This document shows, in pieces, positions 23,604-36,297 of a DNA stretch of 64,000 nucleotides. The notes under the pieces are model-generated. The model did no database searches and had not been told where the DNA came from. It saw only the letters and a program-made list of their open reading frames with translations. Source of the stretch: Amycolatopsis taiwanensis DSM 45107 (GTDB taxonomy: Bacteria > Actinomycetota > Actinomycetes > Mycobacteriales > Pseudonocardiaceae); assembly GCF_000519205.1 (NCBI RefSeq), contig NZ_JAFB01000004.1:93269-157268 (forward strand), given 5' to 3'. Each line of letters begins with the position of its first letter. Positions within the stretch are counted from its first letter, which is position 1. A program made the translations under genes and the position numbers.

Positions 23604-23805
23604 CTACAGCAGTAGGCCGCCGAACGGGATGACGTAGGCGTTGACCACCCAGACGAGGTTCTCGGTGGAGCACCCGAGGCTCCGCTGCACAGCGGGCAGC
23701 GCCACGTTCACGATGTTCTGGTCCAAGACGATCACATCTGGCCGGCGCGAGCGGGACGACGGTCAGCCACGGCGATGTACTTGCCCGCACAGCGGGCAGG
23801 GGCAT
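23604..23805 (-). pseudogene. truncated, frameshifted MFS exporter (DHA2-like) remnant
   Basis: A start with an upstream GGAAGGG site (ATG at 23805) reads MPLPAVRASTSPWLTVVPLA. After a one-base frame change near 23735, the sequence continues VLDQNIVNVALPAVQRSLG and WVVNAYVIPFGGLLL before an in-frame TAG at 23604. This is the first and second membrane-segment pattern of 14-TM drug exporters (EmrB/QacA type), which normally run to about 450-500 residues. The rest of the gene is missing. It is divergent from the HxlR regulator, suggesting that the transporter was once its target. Confidence 0.75.
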
Positions 23806-23833
23806 TGTCGACCCTTCCCTTGGTGCACGATTT

Positions 23834-23857
23834 GTTACAGCTGCCATCTTCTGTAAC
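23834..23857. promoter_or_regulatory. inverted-repeat operator candidate for the HxlR regulator
   Basis: Perfect 7-bp arms GTTACAG and CTGTAAC, separated by 10 bp, lie between the divergent HxlR gene and the MFS remnant, 29 bp before the HxlR start. HxlR-family dimers bind such inverted repeats in divergent promoters, so this is the likely autoregulatory site. Binding is inferred from position. Confidence 0.6.
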
Positions 23858-23886
23858 CATGAAGCGCCGGGGAAGGAGGCGCTTTT

Positions 23887-24273
23887 ATGTCACGCAGCCA
23901 CACACGTGTGTCCAAAGAGGTCACCGACGAGGCGTGCCCGCTCGTCGAGGTGATCGACCACGTGGCGGGCAAGTGGAGCATCAGCATCCTGGTCGCCGCC
24001 GCGCGCGGCCCCGTCAGGTTCACCGAACTGGAACGCGCCATCGAGGGCATCAGCCGGCGAATGCTCACCCTGAACCTGCGCAGACTCGAACGCGACGGTC
24101 TGCTGACCAGGACCGTTCATCCCACCGTGCCGCCGAAGGTCGAGTACGGCCTCACCTCCATGGCGCAAGAGCTGTACTCGTACCTGACCGGCCTGGTGGA
24201 CTGGGCCGAGCGGCACCGCGGTGCCATCGTCCGGGCCCGAGCCGCTTACGACACCACAGCAGCGGCGCGGTAA
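23887..24273 (+). CDS. HxlR-family transcriptional regulator
   Basis: The 128-residue protein is a winged-helix HxlR/DUF24 regulator. It has the N-terminal conserved Cys17 (ACPLVEVIDHVAGKWSISIL), the recognition region FTELERAIEGISRRMLTLNL and the wing KVEYGLT. Members often sense electrophiles, quinones or other small molecules, sometimes through the N-terminal Cys. GAAGGAGG precedes the ATG. The gene starts an apparent operon with the amidase (5 bp downstream) and nitrilase. Confidence 0.9.
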   Translation: MSRSHTRVSKEVTDEACPLVEVIDHVAGKWSISILVAAARGPVRFTELERAIEGISRRMLTLNLRRLERDGLLTRTVHPTVPPKVEYGLTSMAQELYSYLTGLVDWAERHRGAIVRARAAYDTTAAAR

Positions 24274-24278
24274 CCGGC

Positions 24279-25631
24279 ATGTCGTCATCCCTCGAGACCA
24301 GCCTCGACCCGCCGCCCGGCGCCGGTTACTTCGCCCGCGTCGGGGTCGCCGAGCTGGCAACGGAACTACGGGCGGGCCGGGTGTCTTCTCGCGACCTGGT
24401 CGAAACCGCGCTCGGCGAGGCCGCGCGATGGCAGCCGGTGCTCAACGCGTTCGTCACGATCGACGAGACAGGCGCCCGGGCCGCGGCGGAGAAGGCGGAC
24501 CGGGAATTGGCCGCCGGGGTGGACCGCGGTCCGCTGCACGGCCTCCCCATCGCGGTCAAGGACATCATCGACGTCCATGGCCTGCCGACGACCGCTGGTG
24601 CCCGCCACTTCGCCGGACACATCGCCTCCCGGGACGCGGACTGCATACGACCGCTGCGGGAGGCCGGGGCCGTCATTCTCGGCAAGACCACCACACACGA
24701 GTTCGCCTGCGGCCCGACCGGCGACCGCTCCGCGAGCGGCCCGACACGCAACCCGTACGCGACCGGCCACATGGCGGGCGGCTCCAGCAGTGGATCCGCC
24801 GCCGCGGTCGCCGCCGGCATCGTCGGCCTGGCGCTCGGCACCGACACCGGTGGCTCGGTGCGTATTCCCGCCGCCTGCTGCGGTGTCGTCGGCCTCAAGC
24901 CCACTCACGGTGCGGTGGCCACCACCGGCGTCTTCCCCCTGGCCCCGTCCCTCGACACCGTCGGCCCGCTGGCCCGCACCGCCGCCGACTGCCGTCTGCT
25001 GTGGACAGTCATGACCGCCGGCCACCGGCAACCCGTTGCCGCGCCACGGATCGGCTGGGTACCTCCCGACTCGATCCACCCCACGGCACCCGAAATCACG
25101 AGCCTGGCACGAGACCTCACGAAAGACCTCATCATCGGTGAGGTCACCGTCCCAGCGGTGAAGGAACTTCGCGCCGCGTATCGAACCATCCAGGGCAGCG
25201 AGGCCTACGCCGTGCACGCCGAGCGCCTGGCCACCGCGCCGGAACTCTACGGCGACGAGGTCCGTGACCGCCTCCGCACGGGGGGTCAGGCCCGCGGCTG
25301 GGAATATGTCCGGGCCCTGGAACTCCGCGACCGTGTTCGCGGGGCCGTCACGGACCTCCTTCGACAGCAGGATTTCCTTGCCCTGCCGACCATCCCGCTG
25401 TCTCCGCCCACTCTGGACAGTCGCGACGAAACGATCGGCGGGGAGGCCGTCGACGTTCGTGCGGCGCTGCTCGCCCTCACCAGCCCGTGGAGCGTCCTGG
25501 GTCTGCCCGCCGTCACCGTCCCCGCCGGCCTCGTCGACGGGTTACCCGTCGGCCTGCAGCTCGTCGGTCCGCCCGGCACCGAACACCGCCTCTTGACCGT
25601 GGCCGAGTACCTGCAGAACACCAGTTCCTGA
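24279..25631 (+). CDS. amidase signature family hydrolase
   Basis: Amidase-signature enzymes hydrolyse amides to acid plus ammonia with a Ser-cisSer-Lys triad. Here the triad is Lys94 (IAVKDIID), Ser169 (MAGGSSSGSAAAV) and nucleophile Ser193 (GTDTGGSVRIPA). The 450-residue length and the C-terminal segment SPWSVLGLPAVTVPAG fit the family. The start is ATG 24279, 5 bp after the HxlR stop; the frame is open upstream but overlaps hxlR. Substrate is unknown. GatA is unlikely because gatB/gatC are absent here. Confidence 0.9.
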   Translation: MSSSLETSLDPPPGAGYFARVGVAELATELRAGRVSSRDLVETALGEAARWQPVLNAFVTIDETGARAAAEKADRELAAGVDRGPLHGLPIAVKDIIDVHGLPTTAGARHFAGHIASRDADCIRPLREAGAVILGKTTTHEFACGPTGDRSASGPTRNPYATGHMAGGSSSGSAAAVAAGIVGLALGTDTGGSVRIPAACCGVVGLKPTHGAVATTGVFPLAPSLDTVGPLARTAADCRLLWTVMTAGHRQPVAAPRIGWVPPDSIHPTAPEITSLARDLTKDLIIGEVTVPAVKELRAAYRTIQGSEAYAVHAERLATAPELYGDEVRDRLRTGGQARGWEYVRALELRDRVRGAVTDLLRQQDFLALPTIPLSPPTLDSRDETIGGEAVDVRAALLALTSPWSVLGLPAVTVPAGLVDGLPVGLQLVGPPGTEHRLLTVAEYLQNTSS

Positions 25632-25647
25632 AAGGAAAGTAGCCGGT

Positions 25648-26526
25648 ATGTCCACCAGCGCCGTCGTCGCCGCAGCCATCCAGTGCGACCCCCAGGTCGG
25701 GCTGGAGAACAAGGACAAGAACCTCGCCCGAACCCTCGAACTGGTCACCGAAGCCGCCGACCATGGCGCCAACCTCGTCGTGCTGCCGGAACTCGTCAAC
25801 ACCGGATACTCCTTCGCCACCCGCGACGAGGCTTATGCCCACGCCGAGGAGCTCACCGGGCCCACCGTGCAGGCCTGGACCGACCTCGCCCGCGCACGTG
25901 GCATCCACCTCGTCGGTGGCTTGGCGGAGCTCGACGGGGTGCGCCTGTTCGACACGGCCGTCCTCATCGGACCCGACGGGCTCATCGGTCACTATCGCAA
26001 AACTCACTTGTGGCAACGGGAAAAGCTCGTCTTCACGCCCGGGGACCTTGGCTTCCCGGTGTTCGACACGCGCATCGGCCGGATCGGACTACTGGTCTGC
26101 TGGGACATCTGGTTCCCCGAAGTGGCACGTCTGCTGTCGGTGCAAGGCGCCGACGTCGTCTGCAGTGCGAACAACTGGGTCTGGACACCGCCGCCGCTGT
26201 TCGACGACACCGGCCGGTGCATGGCCGCCTACCTGACCATGACCGCCTCACACGTCAACAACCTGCCGATCGTCGCGGCCAACCGGGTCGGTGAGGAACG
26301 CGGTGCGAAGTTCCTCGGCTGCTCACTGATCACCGGAACCGATGGCTGGCCCGCGAGCGAGGTCGCCGCCACCGAAGGAGAAACGATCATCTACGCCAAC
26401 CTCGACCTCATGGCCAGCCGCTCGGCCACGATCTGGAACGAACTCAACGATTTGCCGCGTGACCGCCGCACCGACCTCTACGATCCCCTGCTCGGCTACC
26501 GCGGCGGCCAGGCCTACCCGCGCTGA
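25648..26526 (+). CDS. nitrilase-superfamily carbon-nitrogen hydrolase
   Basis: The 292-residue protein has the complete catalytic triad of the nitrilase superfamily: Glu48 (VLPELV), Lys118 (HYRKTH) and Cys151 (LVCWDIWFPE). Most members with this overall length are amidases or carbamoylases rather than true nitrilases. GAAAGGAAAG precedes the ATG, 16 bp after the amidase. With the amidase and the regulator it suggests a catabolic or detoxifying route for an amide, carbamoyl or nitrile compound. Specificity cannot be read from sequence. Confidence 0.88.
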   Translation: MSTSAVVAAAIQCDPQVGLENKDKNLARTLELVTEAADHGANLVVLPELVNTGYSFATRDEAYAHAEELTGPTVQAWTDLARARGIHLVGGLAELDGVRLFDTAVLIGPDGLIGHYRKTHLWQREKLVFTPGDLGFPVFDTRIGRIGLLVCWDIWFPEVARLLSVQGADVVCSANNWVWTPPPLFDDTGRCMAAYLTMTASHVNNLPIVAANRVGEERGAKFLGCSLITGTDGWPASEVAATEGETIIYANLDLMASRSATIWNELNDLPRDRRTDLYDPLLGYRGGQAYPR

Positions 26527-26797
26527 CGGCGGCGACCGGCCGGCGGATGTACCGGACCCAATAGGTCATCAGTCCCGCAGAAGCTCAGTCTTGATTCCGG
26601 AGCCGTCGATGCCGGAGCCGGAATCCCGCATGTCTCAACCGGCTTGCCGCCGTCGACAAGCACGATCTCGGCGCTGCTACGACGCCAGCAGCGCCGTAAG
26701 GGTGGATCGAAAGCGTCCGCGCCCACCTGATCGACGTCCTGACGCCCGACCACGCTGCTCAAGCACCTCCTGCCCGACGACCAGGCATCGACATGAC
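26527..26797. other. intergenic region with degenerate coding-like sequence
   Basis: This 271-bp region lies between the convergent nitrilase and rpoC genes. In plus-strand frames it has a stretch reading VRAHLIDVLTPD followed, one frame over, by LLKHLLPDDQAST and a stop. That resembles the C-terminus of a MarR-like regulator broken by a frameshift. The resemblance is weak. No intact gene is present. Confidence 0.3.
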
Positions 26798-26832
26798 GAA
26801 GGCCCCGGACGCGGGAGGCGTCCGGGGCCTTC
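26798..26832. terminator. bidirectional terminator between nitrilase gene and rpoC
   Basis: Perfect 15-bp arms (GAAGGCCCCGGACGC and GCGTCCGGGGCCTTC) with a 5-nt loop lie 19 bp beyond the rpoC stop. Symmetric ends (GAA/TTC) allow use from both directions. It ends the rpoBC transcript and insulates the plus-strand amidase cassette. Confidence 0.88.
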
Positions 26833-26851
26833 GGGTTGACCGGCTACGAGA

Positions 26852-30766
<3,915 letters not shown>

Positions 30767-30810
30767 GTCCTTGCATCCCCTTGGGTTGTTTCGGGACAGA
30801 GGGGTCGGCT

Positions 30811-30837
30811 ACCGGGGGCCGGGCGACGGCCCCCGGT
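30811..30837 (-). other. intercistronic hairpin between rpoB and rpoC
   Basis: Ten-base-pair perfect arms (ACCGGGGGCC and GGCCCCCGGT) with a 7-nt loop lie in the 78-bp rpoB-rpoC gap. Position after the rpoB stop suggests an attenuator or processing hairpin that could set the rpoB:rpoC ratio. No U-run follows. Confidence 0.5.
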
Positions 30838-30844
30838 GGCTGGG

Positions 30845-33800
30845 TCATTGAACGACGTCGTCCACCGAGGGCGACTCGTTGCGGGACAGGTTGATGCCGA
30901 GGTTGGCCGCGGCGCGTTCCAGGTCCTCGTCATCGGAGTCGCGCATCTCGATCGCGGCCCCGTCGCTGGAGAGCACCTCCACGTTCAGGCAGAGCGACTG
31001 CAGTTCCTTGAGGAGCACCTTGAACGACTCGGGGATACCCGGGTCGGGGATGTTCTCGCCCTTGACGATCGCTTCGTACACCTTCACGCGACCGACCACG
31101 TCGTCCGACTTGATCGTGAGCAGCTCCTGCAGCGTGTACGCCGCGCCGTAGGCCTGCATCGCCCAGCACTCCATTTCACCGAAGCGCTGGCCACCGAACT
31201 GCGCCTTACCGCCCAGCGGCTGCTGGGTGATCATCGAGTACGGGCCGGTGGACCGGGCGTGGATCTTGTCGTCGACCAGGTGGTGCAGCTTGAGGATGTA
31301 CATGTAGCCGACCGCCACCGGGTACGGGAACGGCTCACCGGAACGACCGTCGAGCAGGGTCGCCTTGCCGTCCGGACCGACCAGCCGGTCACCATCGCGG
31401 TTCGGCTTGGTCGAGGCCAGCAGGCCGGTGAGTTCCTCCTCCTTCGCGCCGTCGAAGACCGGGGTCGCGGTGTTCGTGCCGGCCTCCACGTCGTAGAGCT
31501 CCTGGGGCAGGCTCTTCGCCCACTCCGGAGCGCCCTCGACCTGCCAGCCCTGCGACGCCAGCCAGCCCAGGTGCAGCTCGAGGATCTGGCCGATGTTCAT
31601 CCGTCGCGGCACACCGTGGGTGTTCAGCACGATGTCGACCGGGGTGCCGTCCTCCAGGAACGGCATGTCCTCGACCGGCAGGATCTTGCCGATGACACCC
31701 TTGTTGCCGTGCCGGCCGGCGAGCTTGTCGCCCGGCTGGATCTTCCGCTTCTGCGCCACGTACACGCGCACCAGCTCGTTGACGCCCGGCGGCAGCTCGT
31801 CATCGTCCTCCCGGGAGAACACCCGGATGCCGATGACCTTGCCGGTCTCGCCGTGCGGCACCTTCAGCGAGGTGTCGCGGACTTCGCGAGCCTTCTCGCC
31901 GAAGATCGCGCGGAGCAGGCGCTCCTCGGGGGTCAGCTCGGTCTCGCCCTTGGGCGTGACCTTGCCGACCAGGATGTCGCCGTCGCGGACCTCCGCACCG
32001 ATCCGGATGATGCCGCGCTCGTCGAGGTCGGCCAGCACCTCCTCGGAGACGTTCGGGATGTCCCGGGTGATCTCCTCGGCGCCGAGCTTGGTGTCACGCG
32101 CGTCGATCTCGTGCTCCTCGATGTGGATCGAGGTGAGCACGTCGTCCTGCACGAGCCGCTCGGAGAGGATGATCGCGTCCTCGTAGTTGTGGCCCTCCCA
32201 CGGCATGATCGCGACGAGCAGGTTCTTGCCCAGCGCCATCTCACCGAGTTCGGTGGACGGCCCGTCCGCGATGACCTGGCCCTTCTCCACCCGGTCACCC
32301 TCGGAGACGATCGGCCGGTGGTTGAAGCAGGTGCCGTGGTTGGTGCGGCGGAACTTGTAGAGCCCGTAGCTCTTGCGAGTGCCGTCGTCGTGCATGATCG
32401 TGACCAGGTCGGCGGAGAGCTCCTCCACCACGCCCGCCTGCTCGGCGACCAGCACGTCACCGGCGTCGACCGCGGCGCGCAGCTCCATGCCGGTACCCAC
32501 CAGCGGAGCCTCGTTGCGCAGCAGCGGCACCGCCTGGCGCTGCATGTTCGCGCCCATCAGCGCGCGGTTGGCGTCGTCGTGCTCCAGGAACGGGATCATC
32601 GCCGTGGCGACCGACACCATCTGGCGCGGCGACACGTCCATGTAGTCCACGTCCATCGGGTCGATCAGCTCGACCTCGCCGCCCTTCCGCCGGACCAGCA
32701 CGCGGTCCTCGGCGAAGTACCCGTCTTCGGTCAGCGGCGCGTTGGCCTGCGCCTTGACGAAGCGGTCCTCCTCGTCCGCGGTCAGGTAGTCGATCTGGTC
32801 GGTGACCTGGCCCTCGATCACCTTGCGGTAGGGCGTCTCGATGAAGCCGAACGGGTTGACCCGCGCGTAGGAGCACAACGACCCGATCAGGCCGATGTTC
32901 GGGCCTTCCGGGGTCTCGATCGGGCACATCCGGCCGTAGTGGCTCGGGTGCACGTCGCGGACCTCCATGCCGGCGCGCTCACGGGACAGACCGCCGGGGC
33001 CGAGCGCCGAGAGGCGGCGCTTGTGGGTCAGCCCGGACAGCGGGTTGTTCTGGTCCATGAACTGCGACAGCTGGGAGGTGCCGAAGAACTCCCGGATCGC
33101 CGCCACCACCGGGCGGATGTTGATCAGGGTCTGCGGCGTGATCGCCTCGACGTCCTGGGTGGTCATCCGCTCGCGGACGACCCGCTCCATCCGCGACAGG
33201 CCGACCCGGATCTGGTTCTGGATCAGCTCGCCGACGGTCCGCAGGCGGCGGTTGCCGAAGTGGTCGATGTCGTCGGTCTCGACCGGGACCGCGGCCTCGC
33301 CCTCGCCCATCTTCTCCTCACCGGCGTGCAGCCGGACCAGGTACTCGATGGTGGTGACGATGTCCTCTTCGGTCAGCGTGCCGGTGTCGTAGGGGATCGA
33401 CAGGCCCAGCTTCTTGTTGACCTTGTAGCGGCCGACCTTGGCCAGGTCGTACCGCTTGTCCTTGAAGAACAGGTTCTCCAGCAGAGTCTGCGCGCTCTCC
33501 TTCGTGGGCGGCTCGCCCGGGCGCAGCTTGCGGTAGATGTCGAGCAGCGCCTCGTCGGTGCCCGCGGTGTGGTCCTTCTCGAGGGTGGCCAGCAGCGTCT
33601 CGGAGAAGGAGAAACGTTCGCGGATCTGCTCGGTCGTCCAGCCGAGCGCCTTGAGTAGCACGGTGACCGGCTGCCGGCGCTTGCGGTCGATGCGCACGCC
33701 GACGGTGTCACGCTTGTCGACGTCGAACTCCAGCCACGCGCCGCGGCTGGGGATGATCCGGACGCTGAACACGTCCTTGTCGGTCGTCTTGTCGACGGTC

Positions 33801-34351
33801 TGGTCGAAGTACACGCCCGGCGAGCGGACGAGCTGGGACACCACGACACGCTCGGTGCCGTTGATGATGAAGGTGCCCCGATCGGTCATCACGGGGAAAT
33901 CGCCCATGAAGACCGTCTGGCTCTTGATCTCGCCGGTGTTGTTGTTGACGAACTCCGCGGTCACGAACAGCGGCGCGGCGTAGGTCATGTCCTTGTCCTT
34001 GCACTCCTCGACGGAGGCCTTGACCTCGTCGAAGCGCGGGTCGGAGAAGGACAGCGACATCGAACCCGAGAAGTCCTCGATCGGAGAGATCTCGTTGAGG
34101 ACCTCTTCCAGGCCGCCGACCGGGTGCTCCTCACCCTCGTCGACGCGGCGTTGGAACCACTTCTCGTCACCGGTGAACCATTCGAAGGACCGGATCTGCA
34201 CGTCGAGCAGGTTGGGAGTGGCCAGCGGCTCGCGGATCTTCGCGAAGGAGACCCGTTTCGGGGCCCCCGGGATACCCGAGGAGTTCAAGTTCGAGTTGGA
34301 TACAGCCGAGGTGGTCGCAGCAGTGGCCTGGTTCGCGGGAGAGACTGCCAA
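30845..34351 (-). CDS. rpoB: DNA-directed RNA polymerase beta subunit
   Basis: Beta forms half of the polymerase core and the rifamycin pocket. The start is TTG at 34351-34349 ([20 protein letters not shown]) with GGAAGGA just upstream, giving 1168 residues; the frame is open further upstream but non-conserved. The rifampicin region ([20 protein letters not shown] then [11 protein letters not shown]) keeps Asp433, His443 and Ser448, equivalent to E. coli D516, H526 and S531. This predicts a rifamycin-sensitive polymerase. Two promoter-like elements lie upstream. Confidence 0.98.
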   Translation of the reverse strand: MAVSPANQATAATTSAVSNSNLNSSGIPGAPKRVSFAKIREPLATPNLLDVQIRSFEWFTGDEKWFQRRVDEGEEHPVGGLEEVLNEISPIEDFSGSMSLSFSDPRFDEVKASVEECKDKDMTYAAPLFVTAEFVNNNTGEIKSQTVFMGDFPVMTDRGTFIINGTERVVVSQLVRSPGVYFDQTVDKTTDKDVFSVRIIPSRGAWLEFDVDKRDTVGVRIDRKRRQPVTVLLKALGWTTEQIRERFSFSETLLATLEKDHTAGTDEALLDIYRKLRPGEPPTKESAQTLLENLFFKDKRYDLAKVGRYKVNKKLGLSIPYDTGTLTEEDIVTTIEYLVRLHAGEEKMGEGEAAVPVETDDIDHFGNRRLRTVGELIQNQIRVGLSRMERVVRERMTTQDVEAITPQTLINIRPVVAAIREFFGTSQLSQFMDQNNPLSGLTHKRRLSALGPGGLSRERAGMEVRDVHPSHYGRMCPIETPEGPNIGLIGSLCSYARVNPFGFIETPYRKVIEGQVTDQIDYLTADEEDRFVKAQANAPLTEDGYFAEDRVLVRRKGGEVELIDPMDVDYMDVSPRQMVSVATAMIPFLEHDDANRALMGANMQRQAVPLLRNEAPLVGTGMELRAAVDAGDVLVAEQAGVVEELSADLVTIMHDDGTRKSYGLYKFRRTNHGTCFNHRPIVSEGDRVEKGQVIADGPSTELGEMALGKNLLVAIMPWEGHNYEDAIILSERLVQDDVLTSIHIEEHEIDARDTKLGAEEITRDIPNVSEEVLADLDERGIIRIGAEVRDGDILVGKVTPKGETELTPEERLLRAIFGEKAREVRDTSLKVPHGETGKVIGIRVFSREDDDELPPGVNELVRVYVAQKRKIQPGDKLAGRHGNKGVIGKILPVEDMPFLEDGTPVDIVLNTHGVPRRMNIGQILELHLGWLASQGWQVEGAPEWAKSLPQELYDVEAGTNTATPVFDGAKEEELTGLLASTKPNRDGDRLVGPDGKATLLDGRSGEPFPYPVAVGYMYILKLHHLVDDKIHARSTGPYSMITQQPLGGKAQFGGQRFGEMECWAMQAYGAAYTLQELLTIKSDDVVGRVKVYEAIVKGENIPDPGIPESFKVLLKELQSLCLNVEVLSSDGAAIEMRDSDDEDLERAAANLGINLSRNESPSVDDVVQ

Positions 34352-34388
34352 GATGCGTCCTTCCGGGGACAATGAGCGGTGAGCAGCC

Positions 34389-34417
34389 GCGTTAGCAACT
34401 ACTAATGCGACTGTCAA
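34389..34417 (-). promoter_or_regulatory. rpoB proximal promoter
   Basis: A consensus -35 TTGACA (34417-34412), a 17-bp spacer and -10 TAACGC (34394-34389) lie about 38 bp before the rpoB start codon. The predicted start of transcription is near 34382, giving a short leader that includes the GGAAGGA site. Housekeeping sigma recognition is inferred. Confidence 0.65.
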
Positions 34418-34484
34418 GGGTGCCGTGATGCCCCATCCTAGCTGCCGTGCCCGAGCAGCCCGAAAGAGGGCAGCGCAAAGAAGC

Positions 34485-34513
34485 AGTCTAGCCCTAACGC
34501 CGTGGATTGTCGA
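34485..34513 (-). promoter_or_regulatory. rpoB distal promoter
   Basis: A second element, TCGACA (34513-34508), 17-bp spacer, TAGACT (34490-34485), lies 96 bp upstream of the proximal one. Both hexamers deviate little from the actinobacterial housekeeping pattern TTGACA/TAnnnT. The 264 bp further upstream, to the unknown gene at 34824, show no clear terminator or gene. Confidence 0.6.
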
Positions 34514-34823
34514 GGGGCACGCCCGAATGGGGCCCAGATCCCGATCACGACGTCTTAAAGTATGCCTCCCGGCCTCGCCCTCCCGCAGGGCGTTGCCGCA
34601 CGGAGTAAGCGTGAACCCACAGCGCGCCAGAGTCAAGATGCCACGCCTCTAACCCGCCAGTTGGCGCAACGTCATCGCGTCCGTGCGCATGCGTGCCCGA
34701 ACACGACACGACCTGCAGGTCAAGGCCTACCCGGCGCCCTCCACCACCCGCAACGGACAGCTCCGCGCGAGGGCAGTAGTTGCCGGGAACGACGGTGCGA
34801 CGGAAGTGGCCGAGGTGGCGTCC

Positions 34824-35351
34824 TCAGGCCGCCGCGGCCTCCGGCCGGAGCGGCTCGATGATCTGCTCGCGAAGCCACTCGCACTGGCCGCGCCAGACCT
34901 GCTGGGTGGGCTCGTCGGGGCAATCGGCGCCGTCCACCAGCTCGCCCGACCACCAGGCGCGCAGCCACGCCTCGATCGCGACCTTGATGTCCAGCGCGAC
35001 CGTGCCCATCAGAAAACGGTCCCGCCAGCCCTTGAGGACGACCACACCGCCGGTGTCCGGCAGCAGGTCCATGACCGCGTCGAAGCGGTTGGCGGCCGGG
35101 ACCAGTACCTCCAGCTCGGAGGCGGCGAGGACGTTCTCGCCCAGCCGGCGCATCCACAGCACGGAGTCCAGCCGGCGGTCGAGCGGGCCCAGTTCGCCGC
35201 CCACCACATGCTCTTCGAGGCGGCTGGCCGCGATGTCGCGCAGTCCCCGCACGTGCACCCGCAGCAGGGCGATGCAGACGGGGTGGAAGACCCCGATCCG
35301 GTCCTCGCCGTGGCTGTCCCAGCTCACCGCGCCGGTGAACGGATCCCCCAC
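34824..35351 (-). CDS. protein of unknown function at the end of the mce operon
   Basis: A 175-residue cytosolic-looking protein begins with GTG after a GAGGAGAGG ribosome-binding site, 20 bp behind the second Mce-associated gene. It has no signal peptide or membrane helix. The C-terminal third is Trp-rich (AIEAWLRAWWSG, QQVWRGQCEWLREQ) and helical. I do not recognise the family. Co-directional close spacing suggests co-transcription with the mce genes. Confidence 0.8.
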   Translation of the reverse strand: MGDPFTGAVSWDSHGEDRIGVFHPVCIALLRVHVRGLRDIAASRLEEHVVGGELGPLDRRLDSVLWMRRLGENVLAASELEVLVPAANRFDAVMDLLPDTGGVVVLKGWRDRFLMGTVALDIKVAIEAWLRAWWSGELVDGADCPDEPTQQVWRGQCEWLREQIIEPLRPEAAAA

Positions 35352-35371
35352 TGCCCTCTCCTCGCGTTGGG

Positions 35372-36280
35372 TCAGTTACCTGGTTTCGCAGGCGGTGTGG
35401 CGGCGGGTTGCGGGGCCTTGTAGGTGTCCAGGCCGGTGATCTTCCACTTACCGTCCGAGAACTGCATGTTCACCCAGAGCATGGCGCTGCCGCCGTTGGA
35501 CTTGTTCTGATCGGTGCGGGTCGCGGTCTGGTCGACGAACACCATCACCCGGGCGCGGTCGCCCTCGATGCTGATCACCGCGCTCCGGCTGGTTTTGACC
35601 GTGAGGACCATCTTCTGCTGCGGCGCGAGGCGCTCGACGTCGCCCATCAGACGGTTGTAGGTGTCGCGGACCTCGTTGTTGAGCAGCAGGTCCTTGGCCG
35701 CGTCCTGGGTCTTGGCGATGTTGTTGTAGTCGTAGGAGAACAGCGTCTCCACCGCGCTGGTGGCGGCCTGGTTCACCTGTGCTGTGCGGGCCACGTCCAG
35801 CAGCGCGGTGTTGGCGGCCGGGGCGCCGAACTGGTTGTCCTCGAGCTTGAACCACACGGCGAGCCCGATGAAGACCGCCGCCACCCCGAGCAGGACGGTC
35901 GCCGGCCAGATCCTGTGCCGCGTCCGGGCCGGAGCACGCCAGGGATCGGCCGGCGCGATGACGGCGGTCACGGCAGGCTCGTAGCCGACCGGCTTGGCGA
36001 CGCCGCCGTCCCGGCGCTTCGGACGCGGGCTCGGCTTCCGGCTGGGCTCTTCGGGTCGTTCCCGTTCGGGCGCTGCCGCCTCGGATGCCCCTGCCTCGGG
36101 TAGTTCTGTCTCAAGTGCTGCTGCCTCGGGCGCTGCCGCCTCGGGTGGTTCCGGCTCCGTGCCCATGGGCGTGGTCTCGTCTTCGACCTTCCCCTTGGGC
36201 CGGGGCGTCGGCGACGGGCGGCGGATCCCGGCCGCGCGGGACCGGCGGGCGGGAGGCGGTTGACGGGGAATGGTGGGCAA
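35372..36280 (-). CDS. Mce-associated membrane protein (second copy)
   Basis: Mas proteins accompany Mce complexes and probably help assemble or stabilise them. This 302-residue protein has a ~115-residue Pro/Glu/Ala-rich cytosolic N-terminus, one membrane segment (about residues 125-145, WPATVLLGVAAVFIGLAVWF) and a periplasmic NTF2-like domain ending in WVNMQFSDGKWKITGLD. The Trp-Lys-Ile-x-Gly-Leu pattern near the end is shared with the neighbouring copy. Confidence 0.85.
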   Translation of the reverse strand: MPTIPRQPPPARRSRAAGIRRPSPTPRPKGKVEDETTPMGTEPEPPEAAAPEAAALETELPEAGASEAAAPERERPEEPSRKPSPRPKRRDGGVAKPVGYEPAVTAVIAPADPWRAPARTRHRIWPATVLLGVAAVFIGLAVWFKLEDNQFGAPAANTALLDVARTAQVNQAATSAVETLFSYDYNNIAKTQDAAKDLLLNNEVRDTYNRLMGDVERLAPQQKMVLTVKTSRSAVISIEGDRARVMVFVDQTATRTDQNKSNGGSAMLWVNMQFSDGKWKITGLDTYKAPQPAATPPAKPGN

Positions 36281-36297
36281 GGCGTCCTCCTACGCGC

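Noticed and set aside
22480..23847. Minus-strand open frame of about 455 codons upstream of and into rpsL
   Set aside because: It overlaps rpsL in another frame and most of it is compositionally random. Only its first ~25 codons belong to the MFS remnant described.
24279..25631. GatA subunit of the amidotransferase
   Set aside because: The triad fits the family, but gatB and gatC are not adjacent and the neighbours are a regulator and a nitrilase.
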